Source: Candidatus Woesebacteria bacterium GW2011_GWA1_44_23
GTDB taxonomy: Bacteria > Patescibacteriota > Microgenomatia > UBA8517
Direction: 5' to 3'
Length of the DNA: 38,234 bases
NCBI GenBank assembly: GCA_001001045.1
Contig: LCIL01000008.1
Span: 1-38,234 of the forward strand
Part shown: in pieces, positions 27,229-36,437 of the stretch
Layout of the letters: each line of letters starts with the position of its first letter
How positions within the stretch are numbered: the stretch's first letter is position 1
Translations under genes and position numbers: made by a program
Notes under the pieces: model-generated
The model's input: the letters and a program-made list of their open reading frames with translations, nothing else
Databases searched by the model: none
What the model was told of the DNA's origin: nothing

Positions 27229-27366
27229 GTTCCCAATAAAGAAGTGTTATTGTACCATTTTAGAGGCAACCAGGCTATTTGCCTGCCGCGCCCGGGGGAT
27301 GGACTATGCCGGTTTGAACTGGGTAACCCGCTTTACCTCCTTCACTCACAGAATAAGGGCGTTTTG

Positions 27367-27828
27367 TTATAGTATTCCCGAGATAACGCCCGCGTGGTTT
27401 TCTTCTCCTGCCGAATACAAAAATCTTTCTCCGGCTGATTTGCCCGAAATTGCACTACCCAGCGGGGAGTCGGGCGAAATAAAATTAATTCCTGAGATAT
27501 AGGCGGAGTTTTTTACAAAATAGAACTCCGAAATTCTTCCGTCGTCAAATGTTACGGAAGTAAAGCAAACGGGGGACACGGTTTCTGGCACGGCGCCTAT
27601 CCGGGATTCTTCAATTTCCGCTTTAAGTTTTTTGAGCTGTTCAAGCTTTTGATAACTTAAAAGTGCCGTATTACCGGCATGTTCCGCATCTCCAGCGGCG
27701 GAATAGGAAGTGGCTAACCCATGGCTTGCTTCGTTTGCAGTCTTTCTTGTATGCAAAGCGGAAACTTCGGCTTTCCCGAGTTCTTCCTTTAGCCTTGCTG
27801 CCAGATTCTCAAGTTTTTGTCTTTTCAT
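27367..27828 (-). CDS. GreA/GreB-family-like protein
   Basis: N-terminal coiled coil; ISPDSPLGSAISGKSAGERFLY C-terminal motif; start chosen at 27828 (TACAAT 6 nt upstream). Confidence 0.75.
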   Translation of the reverse strand: MKRQKLENLAARLKEELGKAEVSALHTRKTANEASHGLATSYSAAGDAEHAGNTALLSYQKLEQLKKLKAEIEESRIGAVPETVSPVCFTSVTFDDGRISEFYFVKNSAYISGINFISPDSPLGSAISGKSAGERFLYSAGEENHAGVISGIL

Positions 27829-27873
27829 TAAGCAATTGTACCACCGGTGCAATGTCTGCTATATTATTTAAAT

Positions 27874-28938
27874 ATGCCAAATGTGCTTCAAGGAAAAAAG
27901 TTGGGTTTTATTTATAACGTCAGACATAAGTATCCCGATCCCAAAGACCCCGAAACTTTCAATGAGACGGATTTTGACGACCCTGTCACGATTGAATCTA
28001 TAGTGACGCACCTTACAAACATAGGCTTTGATGTTTTGGCTATCGAATCCGACACCCGGGCGGAGGAAATTTTGATTAGGGAAAAGGAGAATATCGGTTT
28101 TATCCTGAATTATTCGGAGGAGGTTTTCGGCTCAAACCCTAAAATTTATATGGCCGAGGTTTTGGAAAAAATAGGCCTTCCTTTTTCCGGTTGTTCCAAT
28201 GAAGTTCAAAATATAGTCATAAATAAGGGCAAGATGAAGGAGGTTTTGCTTTCCAAAAACGTTCCCACTTTACGTTTTCAGGTTATGAAAAGTGAGGGTG
28301 AAAGATTGGATCCCGAACTCCGCTTCCCCGTCATCGTAAAACCCATCGCCAGGGGGTCTTCCGCGGGAATAACGAATAAAAGCGTTGTCCACAGGGACAA
28401 AGAATTGCACGAACAGGTTAAATTTATTCTTGATACTTTTAAAGAGCCTGCATTAATTGAACCTTTCATAGAAGGCAGAGAGTTTTCCGTAGGAATGTTG
28501 GGAAATCCTCCCGAAGTTTTTCCTATAATCGAACCCAAACACGAAAGCCTTCCCAAAGATTATTACCACATTGATTCGCTGGAGGTTAAATGGCTCTTGG
28601 AAGAGGAGTTGGGGGAAAACTATTTTAATTGTCCCGCCAAGGTGGAACCCAAGCTTAAAGACCGCATAGAAAAGGTTTGTCTTTCCGCATGGGAGGCTCT
28701 TGATATTACCGACTTTTGCAGGATTGATCTCAGGGCAGACTCTGTGGGAGATATATACGTTCTTGATATCAATACACCCCCCGGCTTAATTCCTCCGGAA
28801 ATATCAATGACTTCATATTTTCCGATGGCCGCAAGAGTCATGGGTGATGACTATGAAACACTACTACGTAAAATTATTTCTGAAGGACTCAAAAGATATA
28901 AGCTGGAAGATTCTATTTCCCCAGGTGCGAGGGGTTAA
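27874..28938 (+). CDS. D-alanine--D-alanine ligase-like ATP-grasp protein
   Basis: FPVIVKPIARGSSAGI, LIEPFIEGREFSVGML, FCRIDLRADSVGDIYVLDINTPPGL. Confidence 0.88.
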   Translation: MPNVLQGKKLGFIYNVRHKYPDPKDPETFNETDFDDPVTIESIVTHLTNIGFDVLAIESDTRAEEILIREKENIGFILNYSEEVFGSNPKIYMAEVLEKIGLPFSGCSNEVQNIVINKGKMKEVLLSKNVPTLRFQVMKSEGERLDPELRFPVIVKPIARGSSAGITNKSVVHRDKELHEQVKFILDTFKEPALIEPFIEGREFSVGMLGNPPEVFPIIEPKHESLPKDYYHIDSLEVKWLLEEELGENYFNCPAKVEPKLKDRIEKVCLSAWEALDITDFCRIDLRADSVGDIYVLDINTPPGLIPPEISMTSYFPMAARVMGDDYETLLRKIISEGLKRYKLEDSISPGARG

Positions 28939-29416
28939 AGTTGTAGGGGAATATGGCCTTTAGCGAAGTTATTCTTACGACTTCCCCTTCGGTATCGGCA
29001 ACAATAATGAGGCAATTGTCCGTATGCTCCACTATCCTTTGCAAACATTCTCCGCAAGGACCGGAGTTTCCCTTCGCGCAAACCGCAACTGCCCTTATGA
29101 ATTTTCTGTTGGGTATTGAGGCTCCTTCGCTGTTGGCGGCTGCGATTGCCGATCCTTCCGCGTGATTTGTAGGAGAGTAGGCAACCGATTCCGAGTTGCA
29201 TCCTCCGAAGATTTGTCCGTCGGTTGTTAAGAGAGACGCTCCGACATTGTAATGCGAGTAAGGGGTATAGGCACGTCGCCTGTAACTAACGGAGCAGGAA
29301 ACAAGGGCATCGATGACATCTTTTCCCAACTCTTTGACTTCGGATTTAATAAATTTATACTCGGCCAGTAAGTCCGCTTCCGAAGGCGTCCAAATTCTAT
29401 CCGAATAACGTTCCAT
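28913..29416 (-). CDS. cdd: Cytidine deaminase
   Basis: AYTPYSHYNVGASLL, NHAEGSAI, GPCGECLQRI zinc motifs. Confidence 0.9.
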   Translation of the reverse strand: MERYSDRIWTPSEADLLAEYKFIKSEVKELGKDVIDALVSCSVSYRRRAYTPYSHYNVGASLLTTDGQIFGGCNSESVAYSPTNHAEGSAIAAANSEGASIPNRKFIRAVAVCAKGNSGPCGECLQRIVEHTDNCLIIVADTEGEVVRITSLKAIFPYNFNPSHLGK

Positions 29417-29515
29417 ATATCAGACGTTATACAGCAATTAGCGTAAAAGTCAAAAAGATAGCTTTCTTCCGTGCATGATTTGGCAGGTAATTTGGAGAGG
29501 GTTCAAAAAAGTTTT

Positions 29516-30286
29516 CTATTTTACAAAAATCCAAAAAAGAATTGATAGGGCAATCCTGTAGATTCCGAACGAAGTAAAATCATGTTTTTTAACATAGTTC
29601 ACCAGGAATTTAACCGCGGCAACGGCAAAGAAAAAGGAAAGAACAGATCCGATAAAAAGCGTTAAGACCCCGCCTTGAGTTATCATGTCCCGGGATTTAT
29701 ATATATCAAAAACTGTTGCCGCAAACATGGTTGGCACTGCCAAAATGAATGAAAATTCTACTGCAGCTTCGCGTTTCAAACCCGTCAAAAGCCCGCCCAC
29801 AATTGTTGCTGCGGCCCTTGAAACGCCGGGAATAACCGAAATCGACTGAAAAGTACCGATAATAAAAGCTTGTTTATAAGTGATTTCGGAGGATTTTTTA
29901 ACTTCCGACTTCTTTCTTTTTAAAAACCATTCCACTGCGATCAAGGCAACACCTCCCCAAAAAAGGGCATTAAGAGTTATTGAACTGCTTCCGAGAAGTA
30001 CCTCCTTGATAAGAGGATAAAGGGTGGCTCCGACAACGGCGGTGGGGATAAATGCCACAAATATTTTTTTGACAAGATCACGGCTCATCAATAACTTTTT
30101 GAAGTAAAGTACGACTATTGCCAAAATTGCACCGAGCTGGATTACTATCTCAAAAGTTTTAACAAAGTCGGTTTCGGCAATTCCCATTAGTTTCGAGGCT
30201 AAAATAAGATGCCCTGTGGAGGAAATAGGCAGGAATTCCGTTAAGCCCTCAAGAGCGGAAAGGATTAAAACTTGGATAGAGTTCAT
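29516..30286 (-). CDS. uppP: Undecaprenyl-diphosphatase
   Basis: ALEGLTEFLPISSTGHLIL, SVIPGVSRAAATIVGGLLTGL. Confidence 0.97.
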   Translation of the reverse strand: MNSIQVLILSALEGLTEFLPISSTGHLILASKLMGIAETDFVKTFEIVIQLGAILAIVVLYFKKLLMSRDLVKKIFVAFIPTAVVGATLYPLIKEVLLGSSSITLNALFWGGVALIAVEWFLKRKKSEVKKSSEITYKQAFIIGTFQSISVIPGVSRAAATIVGGLLTGLKREAAVEFSFILAVPTMFAATVFDIYKSRDMITQGGVLTLFIGSVLSFFFAVAAVKFLVNYVKKHDFTSFGIYRIALSILFWIFVK

Positions 30287-30335
30287 CGATTCAGTATATT
30301 CGTGTTATAATTTGTGGTCAAATACTAGTGTATAA

Positions 30336-30406
30336 GGGCCTGTAGTATACTGGTAGCACGCGCCCATGGCATGGGTGAAAAGCGGGTTCGATTCCCGCCA
30401 GGTCCA
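30336..30406 (+). tRNA. tRNA-Ala(GGC)
   Basis: GGGCCTG/CAGGTCC acceptor, anticodon loop ATGGCAT, GGTTCGATTCC. Confidence 0.9.
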
Positions 30407-30452
30407 CCCAAAGGATTGCTAATTAGCTTCATTTGGCGTAAAATATCCTATA

Positions 30453-32267
30453 ATGGAAATCAGGAATATTGCTATTATTGCTCATGTTGATCACGGAAAA
30501 ACAACTCTCGTGGACGCTCTTTTGCGCCAGTCTAATACGGTAATGAAGAAAGAGATTGCCGATCAGGGAACTATTATGGACAGCAACGAACTTGAAAGGG
30601 AAAGGGGAATTACAATTTTTTCCAAAAATGCATCGGTTGAATATAAAGGCGTCAAAATAAATATTATCGATACTCCGGGTCACGCGGACTTTGGGGGAGA
30701 AGTGGAGAGGGTTTTATCCATGGCCGACGGAGCACTTCTTTTGGTTGATGCCAAGGAAGGGCCCATGCCTCAGACAAGATTTGTTTTGAGGGAAGCTCTT
30801 AAGCTGGGTTTGAAGATCATTGTCATTGTAAATAAAATCGATAAAAAGGGAGCCAGACCCGAGTATGTGCAGGGGAAGACTTTTGATCTTTTTTGCGAAC
30901 TCGGAGCAGACGAGGAAACCGCTCTTTTTCCCACGGTTTATGCAAGCGGGCGCGACGGCAGGGCTGGGCTTACTCCTGACCTGGACAAAATGACCGATAT
31001 TTCGACTATTTTTGACGCGATTTTGAAATATATTCCGGAGCCTGATGCCAATTTGGATAAACCCCTTCAGATGCTTGTCAGCAATATCGGCTACGACAAT
31101 TACAAAGGAAGGATCGCCATTGGTAAGATCCACTCCGGCTCCATCAAAAACGGCCAGGAAATTGCCCACATTGACAGAGACGGAGTCATAACAAAGTATA
31201 AAATAACTTCCCTTTCAACCTTTAAAGGCCTCGGAAAACTTGAGGAGGAGGAAGCTGTCGCCGGGGATATTGTGGCGGTAACGGGAGTGCCTGATGTAAA
31301 TATCGGGGAAACTTTCGCCGATCCCGTTACACCGGTAGCACTGCCCCTGATCGATATTGAAGAACCCACCGTAAAAATGGTTTTTATGGTTAATAATTCT
31401 CCTTTTGGGGGGAAAGAGGGGGAGTTTAAAACATCAAGCCAGATTAAGGCCAGACTTTATAAAGAGCTTGAAACCGATGTGGCCCTAAAAGTGGAGGATA
31501 ACGCAGACGGAACATGGACGGTATTCGGAAGAGGGGAACTGCATTTGGCGATATTTATAGAACGTATGAGGCGCGAGGGATATGAGTTCCAGGTTTCCAG
31601 GCCTCACGTTGTCAATAAAGTAGTCGACGGGAAAAAACTGACTCCGTACGAGAAGGTCTATATCGAGGTTCCCGAGACGTATTCGGGAGTGGTTATCCAA
31701 AAAATGGGTATGAGACATGCCACCATGGACAATCTGGAAACCACCGAGGGCCTTACTTATTTGGAATTTACGATTGCCACAAAGGAACTCATTGGTTTTA
31801 GAAGCGAATTTATAACGGATACGAAAGGACTTGGCATAATGAATGCTGCATTTTTCGAATTCCTTCCCGATGACGGATTTACCCGGGAGAGGGAAAGGGG
31901 AAGCCTTGTTGCTTACGAGACCGGGGAAACCAGACTTTACGGAATGACCCAGGTTCAGGATCAGGGGGAACTTTTCATCGGTCCGGCCGTAAAAGTATAT
32001 AAAGGGCAAGTTGTGGGCCAACATAGCAGAACCGGAGATCTTCGTATTAACGTCTGCAAAGAGAAAAAATTAAGCAATATGAGAAGTAAAGGGGAAGGAA
32101 CCATGGAACATTTTAATACTCCCAGGGAGATGGGGCTTGAAGACGCTCTTGAATATATAGATGATACCGAGTTTGTCGAGGTAACTCCAAAATCAATCCG
32201 CATCCGAAAAGTCATACTGGATGAGGTCGAGGCACGTAAACAGGCAAAACTTCTGAAAAACAGATAA
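30453..32267 (+). CDS. typA: Translational GTPase TypA/BipA
   Basis: NIAIIAHVDHGKTTLVDALL, RERGITIFSKNASV, DTPGHADFGGEVERVL, full length. Confidence 0.97.
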   Translation: MEIRNIAIIAHVDHGKTTLVDALLRQSNTVMKKEIADQGTIMDSNELERERGITIFSKNASVEYKGVKINIIDTPGHADFGGEVERVLSMADGALLLVDAKEGPMPQTRFVLREALKLGLKIIVIVNKIDKKGARPEYVQGKTFDLFCELGADEETALFPTVYASGRDGRAGLTPDLDKMTDISTIFDAILKYIPEPDANLDKPLQMLVSNIGYDNYKGRIAIGKIHSGSIKNGQEIAHIDRDGVITKYKITSLSTFKGLGKLEEEEAVAGDIVAVTGVPDVNIGETFADPVTPVALPLIDIEEPTVKMVFMVNNSPFGGKEGEFKTSSQIKARLYKELETDVALKVEDNADGTWTVFGRGELHLAIFIERMRREGYEFQVSRPHVVNKVVDGKKLTPYEKVYIEVPETYSGVVIQKMGMRHATMDNLETTEGLTYLEFTIATKELIGFRSEFITDTKGLGIMNAAFFEFLPDDGFTRERERGSLVAYETGETRLYGMTQVQDQGELFIGPAVKVYKGQVVGQHSRTGDLRINVCKEKKLSNMRSKGEGTMEHFNTPREMGLEDALEYIDDTEFVEVTPKSIRIRKVILDEVEARKQAKLLKNR

Positions 32268-32278
32268 CCCTTCAAAAT

Positions 32279-32307
32279 TTGACATTTGTTCATTATTGTT
32301 ATAGGAT
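32279..32307 (+). promoter_or_regulatory. Sigma70-like promoter TTGACA-N17-TAGGAT
   Basis: TTGACA 32279-32284, TAGGAT 32302-32307. Confidence 0.65.
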
Positions 32308-32350
32308 AGTTTAGTTGAAATATAGCTTTTTCATCTAAGGAGGTGAAATA

Positions 32351-32500
32351 ATGAACGCCAATATAGTTATTGGTTTATTGGTGATTCTTACAGTATCTGT
32401 CTCGGTTTCGATGTTTTGTATTTTCTTAAGATTGACAGATATAGAGGTCGATTTAGCAAATATCGCCTCAGAACTTAAAATCGCCAACAATAAAAAATAA
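32351..32500 (+). CDS. Small single-TM protein (49 aa)
   Basis: SD AAGGAGGTGAAATA-ATG; MNANIVIGLLVILTVSVSVSMFCIFLRLTDIEVDLANIASELKIANNKK*. Confidence 0.75.
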   Translation: MNANIVIGLLVILTVSVSVSMFCIFLRLTDIEVDLANIASELKIANNKK

Positions 32501-32508
32501 TTTCAACC

Positions 32509-32554
32509 GGGAGGTGAGATCCAAAAAATCTAAGCTAATAAAATCTCACCTCCC
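32509..32554. repeat. Perfect 12-bp inverted repeat (hairpin) between the 49-aa gene and thrS
   Basis: GGGAGGTGAGAT ... ATCTCACCTCCC, 22-nt A-rich loop. Confidence 0.9.
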
Positions 32555-32598
32555 AAGTAATTCTTCTAGATAAATACCATTTGCTATATAATCAAATC

Positions 32599-34333
32599 GT
32601 GGAACCTTTAAGACATTCAACTGCACATCTTTTGGCAGCGGCCGTGACGGAACTTTGGCCAAATGCCAAACCGACGCTTGGCCCTGCTATTGCCGACGGC
32701 TTCTATTACGATTTTGACTTTGGAAATGCAAAAATTTCCGAGGAGGATTTTCCAAAAATTGAAGAGAGAATGCACACGATCATAAAGACCTGGAAAGGTT
32801 TTGAAAAAAATGTTTTAACCAAAGAGGAAGCCTTAAAAGAATTTGCCGATAACCCTTACAAAAAAGAATTAATCGAAGAGCATTCAAAAGATAGCGACGG
32901 ACTAACCGTTTACCAGTCGGGGGGCTTTCGCGATCTTTGCCGGGGCGGGCATTCTACTGATCCAAAAGAAATTAAATATTTCAAACTTCTCTCGGTAGCC
33001 GGAGCTTACTGGAGGGGAGACGAGAAGCAGAAAATGCTGACCAGAATTTACGGCACCGTCTTCCCCACGCAAAAAGAGTTGGATGAATACCTTACCCTCC
33101 AGGAAGAAGCCAAAAAGAGAGACCACAGGAAATTAGGACGGGAGCTGGATCTTTTTACCTTTTCCGAACTGGTCGGAGCCGGCCTTCCTCTATACACGCC
33201 AAAAGGAGCTCTTTTAAGAAGGCTTGTTAACGATTACGTTGAATCGGTCCAGGCTGCCCAGGGCTACACGCAGGTCTGGACTCCTCAAATTGCAAAGGCG
33301 GAACTGTTTAAAACATCTGGGCACTACGACAAATACAAAGATTCAATGTTTAAAGTTACCTCCAACTATTCCGAGGAAGAATATTTCCTTAAACCTATGA
33401 ATTGCCCTCAGCATACTCAAATTTATGCAAGTAAAGCCAGGAGTTACCGGGATTTGCCGATCCGTTTAACCGATTTTGCCATGCTTTATAGGGACGAAAA
33501 ACCGGGTGAGCTTTCGGGGTTGGCTAGGGTCAGGGCATTTTCTCAGGACGATTGTCATGTTTTCTGCAGGGAAGACCAGGTTGATCTTGAAGTTGATATG
33601 GCCCTCGCCATGACCAAGGAAATTATGAAAACTTTCGGCCTTTCTTATAAATACAGGCTTTCCACCCATGACCCCGAGCACCCCGAAAAGTATATCGGGG
33701 ATCCCAAAGTCTGGGAGAAAACAGAAGAATGGGCGGAGAAGATAATGAAGCGCAATAAAATTGAGTACATCGACGGGCCCGGGGAAGCAGCCTTCTATGC
33801 ACCCAAAATGGATCTTATCGCCAAGGATTCCCTGGGACGGGAGTGGCAGCTTTCTACTATACAGATTGATTTCTTCCTGCCTGAAAGATTTGATTTGGAG
33901 TATGTCGACTCCGACGGGGCAAAGAAGCGTCCCGTTATGATTCATAGGGCAATAGTGGGCTCACCCGAAAGATTTTTGATGGTTCTTATCGAACATTTTG
34001 CCGGGAATTTCCCGACCTGGCTTGCCCCGGTCCAGGTCAAAATGCTTCCCATTACCGAAAGAAAGAAATCTTGAATACGCGGTAAGGGTTGCAAAAATCC
34101 TCAAAGACAACGGAATCAGGGTTGAGGTGGACGACAGAAGTGAGAGGCTTCAGGCAAAAATAAGGGATGCGCAGTTGGAGAAAGCGGCTTACATGCTTAT
34201 CGTGGGAGACAAGGAAGAAAAAGAGGAGTCTGTTTCCAAACGCGGACGGTCCGGAAAAGATTACGGCCCCCAGCCTCTTGAGAAGTTTGTTGAAGACATC
34301 AAAAAAGAGATTGAAGAAAAAATTATTAGCTGA
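32599..34333 (+). pseudogene. thrS: Threonyl-tRNA synthetase, frameshifted at a (GAAA)3 run (34057-34068); could be functional if polymorphic, misassembled or recoded
   Basis: EPLRHSTAHLLAAAV...DDCHVFC...FPTWLAPVQVKMLPITER then the anticodon-binding domain in another frame (NLEYAVRVAKILKDNGIRVEVDDRSERLQAKIRDAQLEKAAYMLIVGDKE). Confidence 0.88.
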
Positions 34334-34355
34334 TATAATTCACACTTAGATCAAG

Positions 34356-34913
34356 TTGGGAAAAACAAACACCTTTTGGCGGACAGATTACCAGATCAGA
34401 GCTTCCTCATTGCGGGTTATCGGAGCAGACGGAAAACTGATTGGGGTTTTGTCCAAAAACGATGCAATTGAAAAGGCGAAAAAGCTGGATTTAACCTTAG
34501 TGGAAATTGCGCCCAATGCTGTTCCGCCCGTTGCCAAGATTGTCGATTTCGGCAAATTTAAATATGCGGAGGAAAAAAAGCTAAGGGCCCAGGCCAAGAA
34601 TGTCAAGGGCGGGGAAGTAAAGGAAATAAGGTTCAGTCCTTTTATAGCCGACAACGATTTCAAAGTAAGGGTTGAAAGGATAAAAGAGTTTTTTGCGGAT
34701 AAAAACAAGGTCAGGGTGGTTGTGGTTTTCACCGGACCCCAGATGAGGGTTAAACAAACGGGGTACAAGGTAATTCAAAGAATCCTTGTGGAATTCGGCG
34801 ACACCGCGGCAATAGACATGGAACCGAAGTTTCTGGGAAAGCACTTAATAACCGTAATTTCGCCTATTTCCAAAAAATCTGCTAAAATACAGGCTGTTGC
34901 AAAAAAAGAATAA
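34356..34913 (+). CDS. infC: Translation initiation factor IF-3 (TTG start)
   Basis: YQIRASSLRVIGADGKLIGVLSKNDAIEKAKKLDLTLVEIAPNAVPPVAKIVDFGKFKY. Confidence 0.97.
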   Translation: MGKTNTFWRTDYQIRASSLRVIGADGKLIGVLSKNDAIEKAKKLDLTLVEIAPNAVPPVAKIVDFGKFKYAEEKKLRAQAKNVKGGEVKEIRFSPFIADNDFKVRVERIKEFFADKNKVRVVVVFTGPQMRVKQTGYKVIQRILVEFGDTAAIDMEPKFLGKHLITVISPISKKSAKIQAVAKKE

Positions 34914-34914
34914 T

Positions 34915-35148
34915 ATGGGAAACAAGATGAAGGGCAGAAAATCTATAGCAAAAAGGCTCAAAATTACCAAAAACGGCAAGATCATGCGTCGTCAAAGCTT
35001 CAGGCGCCATCTGAAAGCAGGCAAGACCAGTAAACGCCTCAGAAACCTGAAAAGAATTAAGGAGCTAACGGGTTACTATGCCAAAAAGATCAGAAAAGCC
35101 ACAGGAACCGGAACGAGGAAAAAGTCGAGAGTAAAAACAAATAAATGA
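34915..35148 (+). CDS. rpmI: 50S ribosomal protein L35
   Basis: KMKGRKSIAKRLKITKNGKIMRRQSFRRHL. Confidence 0.93.
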   Translation: MGNKMKGRKSIAKRLKITKNGKIMRRQSFRRHLKAGKTSKRLRNLKRIKELTGYYAKKIRKATGTGTRKKSRVKTNK

Positions 35149-35501
35149 GAGTTAAATCAATTTCGGCAAAACGTCACAGAAAAATATTAAAAAGGGCAAA
35201 AGGTTTTAAGCAAGCCAGGAGCAAGCGTATCCAAGTTGCCAAAGAAGCCCTGGTTCATGCCGGAGCATATGCATATCATGGCAGAAAACTCAAAAAGAGG
35301 GATTTGAGAACTCTCTGGATTTCAAGGATAAATGCCGGAGTGAAAGCGGGTGGAATTTCCTACAGCCGCTTTATAGCGGGACTTAAAAAAGAGAAAATTG
35401 AAATTGACAGGAAAATTTTAAGCGATATTGCCACCTCTGACCCCGAAATTTTCAAAAAAATAGTTAAAGAAGCCGGTTTTAGCTTTACCCAGCCCAAGTA
35501 A
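35145..35501 (+). CDS. rplT: 50S ribosomal protein L20
   Basis: AKRHRKILKRAKGFKQARSK...AYHGRKLKKRDLRTLWISRINAG. Confidence 0.97.
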   Translation: MRVKSISAKRHRKILKRAKGFKQARSKRIQVAKEALVHAGAYAYHGRKLKKRDLRTLWISRINAGVKAGGISYSRFIAGLKKEKIEIDRKILSDIATSDPEIFKKIVKEAGFSFTQPK

Positions 35502-35525
35502 GGAGGTAAAGCAGCTTTTATATTT

Positions 35526-35549
35526 GCCTCCTGAAAGGGAGGCTTTTTT
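35526..35549 (+). terminator. Rho-independent terminator/attenuator between rplT and pheS
   Basis: GCCTCCT-GAAA-GGGAGGC-TTTTTT. Confidence 0.85.
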
Positions 35550-35568
35550 CGTTTAGAATAGATACTGT

Positions 35569-36434
35569 ATGCAGGAAGAACTGATTAACTTAAGGAATGA
35601 GGCCATAGCCCAAATTTCGGGTTCCAAAGACAGTGGGGAACTTGAGGAATTAAGGGCGGCTTATCTGGGACGCAACGGAAAATTTACGCTTCTTGTTAAA
35701 AAAATTAAGGATGTGCCGGCGGATCAGCGCAAAACCTTCGGAATTACCCTCAACGAAAGTAAGGTTGCCATTGAAAACCTGATTTCGGACAAAAAGCAGG
35801 CCCTTTTAAAAAGTCTTTCCGAAAAAAGGGATTGGTTTGATTTGACCATGCCCGGGTTTAAGCCTTCTTTGTCGACACAAAAGGAACCGGCCTCAAACCC
35901 CTTGAAACAATTCTCAGAACGCAAACCTCGGCAATGCAAGGAAGGGTAATGAAACTGGGTAAGCCCCCTTTTAGAGTTTTGGTCCCGGGAAGAAACTTCA
36001 GATACGAACAGGTGGATGCCTCCCACGGGTTTGAGTTTTGGCAGGTTGAAGGATTTGTGGTTGATGAAAATATTCATCTGACCGATCTTTTCGGAACAAT
36101 TAAATACGTATTGGGGGAACTTTTTGGGAAAGAGGTAAAGACACGCTTTGCCACGACCAATTTTCCTTTTGTGGAACCCGGGGTTGATACTTATTTAGAG
36201 TGTACCATTTGTAAAGGTAAGGGCTGTTCTTTCTGCAAAGGAACGGGCTGGAGTGAAATAATGCCTGCCGGCATGATCCACCCGAATGTGCTTAAGATGG
36301 CAGGAATAGATACGAAAAAGTGGAACGGGTTTGCTTTTGCAATAGGACTTTCCCGGATTGTAAACCTCCGCTATCAGATAAAGGATTTGAGAACTCTGAC
36401 AACGCCCGATATGAGGATTCTCAGTCAATTTTAG
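35569..36434 (+). pseudogene. pheS: Phenylalanyl-tRNA synthetase alpha subunit, apparently missing an internal segment and frameshifted
   Basis: N-terminal frame ...RDWFDLTMPGFKP then, in another frame, FFVDTKGTGLKPLETILRTQTSAMQGRVMKLGKPPFRVLVPGRNFRYEQVDASHGFEFWQVEGFVVD... Confidence 0.85.
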
Positions 36435-36437
36435 ATT

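Noticed and set aside
35500-35553. Possible leader peptide with Phe-Phe codons through the terminator (TTG CCT CCT GAA AGG GAG GCT TTT TTC GTT TAG)
   Set aside because: The Phe codons are simply the U tract of the terminator and lie after, not before, the hairpin, so classical attenuation would not work.
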